From Byssochlamys sp. IMV 00236 (lineage: Eukaryota > Ascomycota > Eurotiomycetes > Eurotiales > Thermoascaceae), in the NCBI GenBank assembly GCA_001931875.2, contig MSJH02000025.1, forward strand, positions 1 to 26,050: a stretch of DNA of 26,050 nt. The letters are read 5' to 3'. A program made the position numbers and the translations under genes. This document shows, in pieces, positions 11,770-20,189 of the stretch; position 1 is the stretch's first letter; each line of letters opens with the position of its first letter. Below the pieces are notes generated by a model. That model worked only from the letters and a program-made list of their open reading frames with translations. It was not told the origin of the DNA and ran no database searches.

Positions 11770-12122
11770 ATGAAAACAAATACACCCAATGACGAGAACA
11801 ACAATTCATGTGTAGTATGACAATAAAGAGAACTTTATTGATAAATCAGATGTGCTAGTTGCCTGTTGGTGTTGTACAATTCAAGGAAGATGGCAGATCT
11901 TCCTACCATGAAGTCCGTTCTGCTAAGGTTCCAATTGTGTACGAAGAAAGAAACAAATGACTAAAAATATTTGAAATATTTTATGTTTGTTGAATTGAAA
12001 AAAAAAAAAAAAAAAAAAAGCAAGATGAAGAGCAAGGTGCGGTATTAGTAATGCCAAAAGATACTATTAGGATGCTACAGTTGACGAAAGGAGGACAGAG
12101 GATATGGTATAAGCTCTTTTAG
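11770..12122 (+). CDS. Predicted 74-residue protein of unknown function, 3 exons
   Basis: I do not recognise this protein. A small gene is inferred from three coding-like pieces joined by GT-AG introns with matching phase: 11770-11814 (begins MKTNTPNDENNNSCV), 11859-11936 (LPVGVVQFKEDGRSSYHEVR and on) and 12021-12122 (QDEEQGAVLVMPKDTIRMLQ and on, ending RIWYKLF). Introns are 44 and 84 nt. The second ends in 22 A followed by G, an odd acceptor, but A-rich acceptors occur in other genes here. All junctions are phase 0. The product is hydrophilic, with no signal peptide or membrane segment. It diverges from TFG1. The exons are short, so the model could be wrong. If intron 2 is not removed, exon 2 would stop after KVPIVYEERNK. 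Confidence 0.45.
11998..12019 (+). repeat. 22-nt poly(A) tract
   Basis: Uninterrupted run of 22 A followed by G. In the small-gene model it lies immediately before the exon 3 splice acceptor. An alternative reading is a poly(A) tail left by a retrocopied transcript. Confidence 0.9.
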
Positions 12123-12164
12123 CCATGCTTTTATATATATATCAAAAACAATAAACTATCTCTT

Positions 12165-12425
12165 TTAACCCTTTTCCAAGCCAAGCATTTTATATATACA
12201 TATATTGAAAAGGATGGTACATAAAAGATCTTTCATATCATCTGGGCTGGGTGACCACATATCCTCGTCAACCGTAGCATTAGAGGTAAATTCCAATTGT
12301 GTGAGACAAAAACATTTGAACTTCAAATTGGTAGTGGGACCATTTATAAAGCTTTCAAAGTGATGAAATATTTGACTCATAATTACAACTTGAATGTTTG
12401 TTTGTAAACTCAATGACTCATGCAT
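12165..12425 (-). CDS. Hypothetical 86-residue ORF, weakly supported
   Basis: Open frame on the minus strand between the small gene and ClpX. I recognise no family. The middle part (LEFTSNATVDEDMWSPSPDD) has balanced composition and ordinary codon use for this genome. The start and the C-terminus (NICIYKMLGLEKG) are less convincing and come from AT-rich DNA. It could start at either of two Met codons (12425 or 12377). It would be divergent from ClpX. It may equally be chance or an old gene fragment. Confidence 0.22.
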   Translation of the reverse strand: MHESLSLQTNIQVVIMSQIFHHFESFINGPTTNLKFKCFCLTQLEFTSNATVDEDMWSPSPDDMKDLLCTILFNICIYKMLGLEKG

Positions 12426-12579
12426 TCAAGCTCTTCTCCTTATGAAAAAGTATTACCTTTGAAAAAGAGAAGGAGGAAGGGGGGAAAGTCGGATAGTTTG
12501 AGTTTCAATTGAAAAAGCAATGCATAAAAAAGTATCATTGGTCCTTTTTTTTTCTATCTCTCTTTTTATTATTATAAAT

Positions 12580-14633
12580 ATGAAATATATGAGAATGTTG
12601 ACTTTATATAGGCCTGTATTGGCTACTACGGTCCTTAGACCTTCTATTGTTAGACTACCTATAAGAGCATATCATAATGCAGAATACAATGGTGGTGGTC
12701 TGATGGGTATTGACAATTTCCCTGTACAACCACCTACAAAAGGATTCGATCATCCTTTTAGTCAATTAGAATTCTCTCACCTGAATAATCCTCGCGCAGT
12801 AAGTCTCACTTTAACAAATGACAAAAAGATGTTGACCTTATTAGATTGTCAAACACTTGAATGAATATGTCATTGGTCAAGAAAGAGCTAAAAAGATACT
12901 TGCTGTTGCCATCTTTAACCATTATAACCGAGTACGAGCCAACATGAAGAGACAATATTTGCAACAACAAAAACATGATTCAGTGGAAGGTGATAGTCCT
13001 ATTGAACATCATCATCCGTCAGTACCTCATGATAACTATTATGCCGTCAACCATCTTCCTCTTCAAGGCAACAACAACAACAATAACAATAGCAATAATA
13101 GCAATAACAACAGCAGTGAGTTGAGTGGCCCAATTTCGAGTACTGGCTATAGCAATGGTAATAACAATTATATTACTATTGGCACATTTATCCCTGACTA
13201 TCACTAGGCTCACAAAGGCGTGCTTGGCTCAATCCTCCAACAGAAGGTCATTCAAATATGGATAGTAAGCATACATATCACGATGAGAGTGAATTAGGGT
13301 CCATACTTGACCTTAATGATCAAGATACAACAGTTCATGATAAAAGCAATGTTTTATTAATTGGTCCGACAGGCTCAGGTAAACAATAGCATATGACATA
13401 ATTAGAGCCCTTGAATTAATATATACTCAGGCAAGACACTGTTGGCAAGAACACTGGCCCAGATATTACAGGTTCCCTTTTCCATGTCCGATGCCACACC
13501 ATTTACACAAGCAGGCTATGTAGGAGAGGATGTTGAACTAGTCATTCAGCGCTTATTACAGGTAAAACAAAAAAAATCATGATGAGACTCTCTTGTTTTG
13601 ACTCATGACAATCCATAGGCCTGTGACTTTGATGTAAAAAAAGCAGAAACGGGTATCGTATTCATTGATGAAATTGACAAGATATCCAGAAGATCAGATG
13701 CTCATACGGCATCAAGAGATGTGTCGGGTGAAGGTGTTCAACAAGTAAGTATAAAACATCGAAATAATATACATACATCTTAATACTGTATATAGTCATT
13801 ATTAAGAATGCTAGAAGGCACTATTGTCAACGTAACAGATAAATCAGGAGCTGGTCATCATAAGCGTGGTTCTCCTACGGGTGGTAATGGGGCAGGCGGA
13901 TCTAGCAAAGGAGAAACATACTCTGTTGATACGAGCAATATTTTATTTATCCTTAGTGGTGCATTCATTGGTTTGGACAAAATCATTAGTGAACGAGTGG
14001 CCAAAGGAGTAAGTCTCTTAAAAAGATATACACTTGTTTTACTTATTCCTCTAGTCCATTGGCTTTGGTGCTCATTTGAAATCAGAAAATGAAAACGCAA
14101 AGGATACGTTACATGCAGTGGAACCTGCTGATTTAATCAAGTATGGATTTATACCTGAATTTGTGGGCAGAATACCTGTAGTAGCCTCAGTCAACAATTT
14201 AGAAGTCCATGATCTTGTTCGAGTACTAAAGGAGCCCAAAAATTCATTATTGAAACAATACGAAGGCTTGTTTAAGTTGAACAATGTCCAATTGAGGTTC
14301 AGTCAAAACGCATTGAGGTCAGTAGCTGCTCAAGCACTTGAAAAGAAGACAGGTGCTCGTGGTCTACGACGCATTATGGTAAGTAACTGATTTAAATACA
14401 AGCACAGTTTTACCAACTTGTATATAAAGGAAAACATCTTGTTGGAACCAATGTATGATACACCTGGATCTTGTATAAAGCAAGTTATTATTGATAGCAA
14501 AGTGGTGAATAAGGAAAAGTCACCTATATATATCACGACAGAAAAGTCACCATTAGCTGACAAGATTGTAGCAGAGGACGATGGTATTGATTTGACAGAA
14601 GATGATACCCAACAGCAGATGACGCAAATCTAA
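12580..14633 (+). CDS. MCX1: Mitochondrial ClpX-type AAA+ unfoldase, 8 exons, about 566 aa
   Basis: Unfoldase of the mitochondrial matrix. Exons: 12580-12798, 12845-13157, 13208-13378, 13431-13561, 13619-13744, 13796-14008, 14055-14378, 14430-14633, all phases consistent. The first about 35 residues ([20 protein letters not shown] onward) are basic and amphipathic, as expected of a mitochondrial presequence; the in-frame ATG at 12520 only adds translated pyrimidine leader. There is no Cys4 zinc-binding N-domain. AAA+ features: [10 protein letters not shown], Walker A GPTGSGKT (230-237), pore loop GYVG (263-266), Walker B VFIDEID (DE at 295-296), PEFVGRIPV and sensor-2 GARGLRR (491-497). The IGF tripeptide used for docking to ClpP is present (393-395). 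A linker of about 115 residues with an Asn tract (149-162) precedes Walker A, where bacterial proteins have far fewer. Identity is certain; the symbol follows the yeast name. Confidence 0.95.
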
Positions 14634-14825
14634 GAATGTGTATATTTTGGTTTCCTGTATTTATTTTAGTTATTTTTTATTATTACAATAAAAGCATACA
14701 ATGCATGCTTGTGTAAGACGTTACATTGAATCATGAACAAACAGGAAGAAAACAAGTATGGCTCAAAAACTATTATAAAACCAACATGTTCATATCCTTT
14801 TTTTTCCCGTTTGTTTACATTCAAC

Positions 14826-15845
14826 ATGTTGTCCGTCCTTTTAAATTGGTCAACTATTACTCTCATTCGTTCAAAGAGATATGGCTTTGATAAGCGAGCT
14901 AAAGTAGCTGCTGTTAATGCTCCTGCCCCTAATTTCTTTGTTGCCAATATCTCTCCGATTCCTGCAATAAAGACGCCTAATAGCAAATTGATATCCATCG
15001 ATACCAGGGATTATCACAAGAATAGCAAACCAGGCAAACCATTATTGCCCCTTCCGGTACCGACTAAAAAAGACACCAAGGCCGGGTATTATGAATCCAT
15101 TGTTGATCTTATACATCCAAAGCTCTTGAAAGATTTTCCTGTCCGAAGACTAGTTCTTTACACAAAGAGGCCAGTCATAGGTTTACCCACATTGAGGATT
15201 AAGCATGATGGTATTAAATTGAAAATACGAGTAATCACCATAGGCGCACTTTCCCCTATCAAAAACCCTACCACATGTCGTTTAGTGGAAAGATATACGG
15301 AAATCATCAAAAAGACATTTGACAAGACCAACAGCGACAATCAAAACTTGGAGTACCTGGTAGCCCCCCTAAAGTCCTGTTCTAATGCACGCGCAACGGG
15401 ATCAAACAGGATTGACCAAAAAGAAATGATAAAGGCTTTGGAAAATAGCATGGAAGAAGGCATGCCTTTGGACAAGGCAAAACCAAACGATGCTATCTTG
15501 TTTCGTAATGACAATCCTGATGCTTTATTCTATGTCCAACAAGGTTCATCACAAACAAAGCATCCTAGTCGACTTCAAGAAAGCTCACGCATACTTGCTG
15601 CTGCTATTACAAATAAAGGCGATCTATTCACGAGCATATCCAACGAGGGTGTCACTGGCCACAATGTCATGTCTATGCTAATTGTACTTGACCCAGAGGC
15701 TGTCCGCGTTTATCCTGTAAGTGGAAGTGTGTATCAAGCATTACAAGTACTTCCTGAAGTAATCAACCGCATAAACATGTTTTGGTCTGTAAAAGACTTT
15801 AAATCTAGAACAAAAATGGCCAACGACCCCTTCAAGCTTCAATGA
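14826..15845 (+). CDS. Dicer-like fragment: platform/PAZ-like region without helicase or RNase III, 339 aa
   Basis: Intronless ORF starting 192 bp after ClpX. Residues about 107-184 (FPVRRLVLYTKRPVIGLPTL, later YLVAPLK) follow the layout of the Dicer platform domain, where fungal Dicers have an LLTR..LP.LPSF segment and end in YxxAPL. Residues about 197-290 (RIDQKEMIKALENS, MPLDKAKPNDAILF) fit the degenerate fungal PAZ-like region. Residues about 295-326 (VYPVSGSVYQALQVLPEVIN) match the connector before RNase III, usually HPLP..L....LPSIxxR. Near the N-terminus DKRAKVAA recalls the end of the Dicer dimerisation domain. No helicase motif and no ERLEFLGD RNase III signature occurs, and the ORF stops soon after the connector. 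This is recognition from memory and needs a profile search. The start could also be the in-frame ATG at 14733; the N-terminus from 14826 could pass for a mitochondrial presequence. Absence of introns is unusual here. Confidence 0.55.
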   Translation: MLSVLLNWSTITLIRSKRYGFDKRAKVAAVNAPAPNFFVANISPIPAIKTPNSKLISIDTRDYHKNSKPGKPLLPLPVPTKKDTKAGYYESIVDLIHPKLLKDFPVRRLVLYTKRPVIGLPTLRIKHDGIKLKIRVITIGALSPIKNPTTCRLVERYTEIIKKTFDKTNSDNQNLEYLVAPLKSCSNARATGSNRIDQKEMIKALENSMEEGMPLDKAKPNDAILFRNDNPDALFYVQQGSSQTKHPSRLQESSRILAAAITNKGDLFTSISNEGVTGHNVMSMLIVLDPEAVRVYPVSGSVYQALQVLPEVINRINMFWSVKDFKSRTKMANDPFKLQ

Positions 15846-15994
15846 TGGAAGTTCATTATTTGGGGAACTTGATAAAAGCTATTTTTACATATTCATTCAA
15901 AGAAAGTTTAAAGACATTTGATCATCGACCCATGAGCACAGTAAGACAGCATTGACGTTGAGTTTAAATTGTAATTATCTGGTAATCCCGGGGC

Positions 15995-16020
15995 AACAAA
16001 GAAATTCGACTTTCTTTGTT
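15995..16020. repeat. 10-bp perfect hairpin upstream of MRS2
   Basis: AACAAAGAAA (15995-16004) and TTTCTTTGTT (16011-16020) are exact reverse complements around a 6-nt loop, TTCGAC. It lies 59 bp before the MRS2 ATG, so it is either promoter DNA or a 5'-UTR stem-loop. Whether it responds to Mg2+ cannot be told from sequence. Confidence 0.6.
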
Positions 16021-16055
16021 TTCACGTCTATCTAATAACCTATTCGTCTCTTTAC

Positions 16056-16071
16056 TTTTTTTTTTTTTTTT
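16056..16071 (+). promoter_or_regulatory. T16 tract before the MRS2 start codon
   Basis: Sixteen T, ending 7 bp before the ATG, the same arrangement as at ARS2 and the BAP31-like gene. Confidence 0.4.
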
Positions 16072-16078
16072 CGCTAAT

Positions 16079-17410
16079 ATGTCACTGTTTATAAGATATG
16101 CTAGATTGATCCCAGTACAAAGAATAGTTATACCAAAAAACAAGTATACCCGGTGTCCCTATAGCACTATAACAGCAACAACAACAACAACGATCAATAC
16201 GAATATCAATAAGCGAGTGGTTGCATTACCAACAAAAGTCAATGAAATGAAGTTGCGCTGTAAATAGAGAAAGAATCTTGAGACTATAGTCATGTATTAA
16301 AGTGTTAAATATAGGTACTGAATTTGACAAGTCTGGCTCCATTCGAATCACAGCAGGAGAGTTTTTGAAATCAGACTTTTGTCAACACCACTCCCTTTTA
16401 CCTCGAGATCTACGAACGATCGATACCTATTCTGTTTATCAAAAACCGACAATACTTGTTAGACCAGAGGCTATTCTTATCAATATATCTCATATCAAGG
16501 CATTATTAAAAAGTGACATGGTGGTCTTGTTTGATGCGTTTGGATCTATGGATAGTTACAATCAAAGTCTATTCATTTTTGATTTACAAGAACGTTTAAA
16601 GTCATCAAAGGAAGGATTACCATTTGAATTTAGGTAAGGTAAAGATGCCAGAGAGAGAGAGAGAGAGAAGGGAATAAGATCACTAAGACTCTTTTATAAA
16701 TTAGAGCATTAGAAGCCATATTGATATCGGTCACTTCATCTTTACAATCCCAATTGGAAGTATTAGAAGGCCCAGTAAACAAACTGTTGAGCGATTTAGA
16801 AGATCTAGCAGACATTGAAGAGTCTATGAGCGGAGATAAATTGAGTGATTTACTAAAGTACTCGAAAAAGCTGGCCAAGTTTGAACAAGATGCGTTGTCT
16901 ATTCGTGATGCACTGGAAGATGTGTTGGATAATGGTATATGATCATTTGTACTACCTCTTTAGTTTCTTTATTTTCTAATCAGAGAGATAATAGATGATG
17001 ATCTTGCTGCCATGTACTTGACAGATAAGAAGACAGGTAAACATAGAGCAGCTCATGATCATGAAGAAGTAGAGCTACTGCTAGAGGCATATTACAAGGA
17101 AACAGAAGAAATTGCTGCCAAGGCTGCGACATTAAGACAGCATATGAAATCAACAGAAGAAATCATACAGCTTATTCTCGACGTGTCACGTAACTCGCTG
17201 ATGTGGTACGACATTCGATTGACAATCATCACACTGTCAGCCAGTATCGTGAGTGGATATGGTGCTTTGTTGGGTATGAACTTGAAGAACCATTTTGAGG
17301 ATGATCCTTTTGCATTTGGAGTCGTTTCAGGCTTAGCTTTGATATCAGGTACAGGTGTATTTGCTATTGCTTTGAAGAAACTTAGATCGTTAGCCAAGAT
17401 AAAACCTTAA
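16079..17410 (+). CDS. MRS2: Mitochondrial magnesium channel of the MRS2/LPE10 (CorA) family, 4 exons, about 381 aa
   Basis: Inner-membrane Mg2+ channel feeding the mitochondrial matrix. Exons: 16079-16259, 16315-16633, 16705-16934, 16995-17410, all in phase; intron 1 splits the Cys codon in KLRC-TEFD. The first about 40 residues are basic and Ser/Thr-rich (RLIPVQRIVIPKNKY), a likely presequence. The family blocks SLLPRDLRTIDT and ILINISHIKALLK are clear, followed by the long helical region. Near the C-terminus two membrane segments (about 318-336 and 351-370) flank the signature GMN motif (337-339, in YGALLGMNLKNHF) that forms the selectivity filter. The loop after GMN is acidic, as in relatives. 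Length suits fungal Mrs2 proteins, which are a little longer. Intron 2 contains a GA dinucleotide run (about 16651-16668). The start is the first ATG after a T16 tract. Confidence 0.93.
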
Positions 17411-17728
17411 AAGAAAAAATAAATAGCATAGATGTTCTTGTTCATGTATTATATGGCTCATTCTGGGGGAGGAGAACGCGTATTAATAATAAGAATAATG
17501 CCTTTTGAATTAAGCCTCATACTCGGCGACAAAGACCGATGAAAGGTGTCTCTACTTTTCTTGATTGTATATATCTGTCATCAATTAAGAAAAAGTATAC
17601 ATCTGGTTTGTTTGTACAGAAAATATAACAAATCAATTACTGCCAAATTTAAAGGCTCAGAATAAATACACACATAAATTTGTAATTTTCCTTTTTTTTT
17701 TTTTTTTTTTTTTTTTTCACCACTCACA
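17411..17728. other. MRS2 3' region and promoter of the BAP31-like gene
   Basis: 318 bp with no credible ORF. AAATAAATA shortly after the MRS2 stop may be a poly(A) signal. A 26-T run at 17692-17717 ends 11 bp before the next ATG and is the longest T run before a start codon seen in the window. Confidence 0.5.
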
Positions 17729-18727
17729 ATGACCATTTACTATACATTAACCTTTGGCATTCTAGTCACTGAGGTAAACTATATTTTTATCTAAAGAAAG
17801 CAAAAGACTGAACTATTATTAGATGATTCTCTTTGGTCTTATTGTCGTAAGTCTATTGAACTTGTTTCTATATGAATATAACACCTTCTATAGCTACCTT
17901 TACCTTCTCGTTGGCGCCATGCTATGCTTAGCTTTGCTTTACACTCTCCTCAGGTACATTGTGATTAAAATAGAAATAATACTTATTTTGAACTATAGAT
18001 GGAAAAAGCCATGTATGCCCTCAAGATCGTGTTTGGGTAAGTTAAATACCACTTCTTTAGCTATTTACTAACACGCCACTTTTTATCAGATTCATTTTCG
18101 TTTTATTCATTGGTATTTTTTAAAAAGACGCAACTTGTATACAATTTCTGATAGATTATTCAGATACTATCAATCGTCTTCAACGTATCGAAGCTGAGGC
18201 CGACGCAGAACAACAACATCATCATGACTACAACTATGAAACCAGTCTTAAAGCAAAGAAATTCTATTCCCAAAGAAACTTATACCTCACTGGATTTACC
18301 CTTTTCCTTTCCTTGTAAGTGTATATAGCAAACATAAATAGTAAAAAGCTCACTCCATAAAAAAAAAGGATCTTGGAGAGAACAAGTGCACTCGTATTGG
18401 AATTAGCCAAACGTGAAGAAGAATTGAAGAGTGCAAAGAATCAGGTAATTATTTTATACGCGTTAGAAAAAGGGCAATGCCAACAGTTCATGATAGACTG
18501 CCGAAATTACCAAAGGACAAAAACGTTTGATTGATATGGAAGATGATTACAAGAAGCAAGTTGAAGTCTTGAATGTTCAAATTAGAGAATTAAAACGCCA
18601 AAATTTGGATTATGACACCTTAAAGAAGCAAGCCGACCAACAGCAAAAGGAATTTGACCGATTGGCTACTGAATACAACAAACTCGAAAGCACATTAAAG
18701 GAAGGTGAATCAAAAAAAGACATTTAA
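17729..18727 (+). CDS. BAP31/Yet-family endoplasmic reticulum membrane protein, 8 exons, about 218 aa
   Basis: ER membrane protein related to animal BAP31 and yeast Yet1-3, which assist sorting of membrane proteins. Exons: 17729-17773, 17823-17846, 17894-17953, 17999-18036, 18090-18112, 18155-18314, 18369-18444, 18497-18727; all junctions are in phase and several exons are tiny (23, 24 and 38 nt). Reading through intron 2 leaves an open but wrong hydrophobic frame; splicing it gives IVLPLPSRWR, matching the BAP31 consensus LPLPxxWR. Three membrane segments (about 4-23, 44-63 and 103-120) are followed by a coiled coil (about 125-215). The last four residues are KKDI, a canonical KKxx ER-retrieval signal, as in BAP31 (KKEE). 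The acceptor of exon 7 follows an A-run rather than a pyrimidine tract. An AATAAA-like poly(A) signal lies near 18800. Confidence 0.9.
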
Positions 18728-18916
18728 ATGAATATACCAAGTATGTATGTCTTTTCTTGGATGCAAAAAAAATAAGCTCATTGCATCTGATTTACAAATA
18801 AATAAAAGCCAAGTTTTTTGACAGCGCTTGGCATACAAACTTGGCATAAATTGACATTGTAAATGACATAAACGCGATCGATATTGAGAGGAGGACTGTC
18901 AAAATACTAAAATAGT

Positions 18917-19090
18917 TTATTCTGATTCATGTACGCCCTTATCTAAAGCAGTGATGGTTTTGCGGATTTTGCGCCGATTTTAATCCAGGTTTAAGTTCAT
19001 CAATCGGATCATAGCATTGTCTCTGTAACCTGCGCGTCCAGCTTTTAAGAACACTGTGATGCTATCGAGTAGTTTATAGCTCGGAAACCA
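18917..19090 (-). pseudogene. Possible decayed coding fragment, unidentified
   Basis: The minus-strand frame reads WFPSYKLLDSITVFLKAGRA and continues to MIRLMNLNLD, a stop, then NRRKIRKTITALDKGVHESE. It is in the same frame as the larger relic at 19391-19966 and could be the 3' end of that decayed gene. No family is recognised. Short length and one internal stop keep confidence low. Confidence 0.25.
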
Positions 19091-19390
19091 TCAATAGAGT
19101 AATAAACGTTATCAAATACAATATATCAAGTGCCATGGACCTGACATATTGTTTATATATGATATAAAAGTAGATATACGATAAAGAATACCACATTTTG
19201 AAGTCAACATTAACATTTACGCCGTTTAAACATACACATAAAGTCAAAAAGAAAGTTCTATTCAATAAAAGCAAGATGGTCCCTTGCTTTATGGCCCCAC
19301 CGATCTTCACATGTGCCAAATATTGCAGAAAATTATATTTAGAAAAAGAAAAGCTATGACGCTATATACTAACTGAGGGAGGGGGAAACA

Positions 19391-19966
19391 CTACCAATGA
19401 ACCGGAACAATATTCATCCCATCTATTCGCAAATAAGATTGATCATATTCAAACATCTTATTCGCAATTTTTATTTTCGAATCAAATTCTTCCAGATGAA
19501 GAAAAAGAGCATTGATACACATTGTCAAACATAGATCTTCTCCTTTTAAGCGCACATGATGACCCGGTGAACTTTAGGAAATATGTTCATGGGTAACTGC
19601 TAATGCACTAAATATTTCTTTGTAAAGAAAGGGCCCGATAAAACCGTAATAAGTGGAACGTGATCTGTAATCCTTACTGGTCAGATCTGCTGCTTAGTCA
19701 GATTTACTCTTTATTGAAGGTGCCAATTGCTTCAAGAATTGCAAAGGATTCGCAGCATCATTAAAAACGACAAGATAATCCCTTTTATTGCAAAATGCGA
19801 ATGATGTAACGGATCCAATAAAAAGCATAAAAGGGTCAACTTTTAGCCTAGTAAATAAACAATGAGCATCGGCCTTGACCGCAGATATGATGATCGAATA
19901 CAGAAAATACGGATAAATTTCCCAGGATATTGGTATAGAAAAGGGAAATCTGCTCTCGGAGTTCGT
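19391..19966 (-). pseudogene. Decayed protein-coding sequence, about 192 codons with two in-frame stops, unidentified
   Basis: One minus-strand frame stays protein-like across 576 nt, broken only by TAA at 19696-19694 and TAA at 19576-19574. The three open segments are 90, 39 and 60 codons. They read, in part, FPFSIPISWEIYPYFLYS, DYLVVFNDAANPLQFLKQLA, YYGFIGPFLYKEIFSALAV and FEYDQSYLRIDGMNIVPVHW. Composition is typical of folded protein, not low-complexity DNA. A 43-nt GTAAAT...ACAG segment around the first stop could be an intron, but the second stop has no convincing one. I do not recognise the family; a transposon gene or a lost accessory gene are both possible. Confidence 0.45.
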
Positions 19967-20189
19967 TTAGCAGTGCGGGGATATAAGGTGACAACCATTG
20001 AGATAGCAAAGTATAAAAGCTTTAGTCCTATTTTTTTATAAAGAAAATTTTTTTGGATTTTTAAAAAAGCCTTTTCTTGTTCTAAAGAGACCATCTTTTG
20101 TGATCAATTACCCCGTAGGTTATTCATTCCTCTTTACATTTATTTAAAAGGACATACCGGAAAAGCGCTGTGTCCAATTACTTGTTAAA

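Noticed and set aside
12520..12579. Upstream in-frame ATG for ClpX
   Set aside because: The added residues are translated pyrimidine leader (LVLFFSISLF); the ATG at 12580 gives a normal presequence.
14666..14998. 110-codon minus-strand ORF
   Set aside because: It overlaps the start of the Dicer-like ORF, ends in AT-rich low-complexity residues and has no family signal.
16651..16668. GA dinucleotide run
   Set aside because: A simple microsatellite inside an MRS2 intron; no function inferred. A similar run lies in a kinase intron near 25520.
17823..18071. Read-through ORF in the BAP31-like gene
   Set aside because: It crosses two clear introns (17847-17893 and 17954-17998) and loses the conserved LPLPxxW segment obtained by splicing.
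19862..20041. 59-codon plus-strand ORF (MSIGLDRRYDDRIQ onward)
   Set aside because: It largely overlaps, on the opposite strand, the longer protein-like relic at 19391-19966; no independent support.
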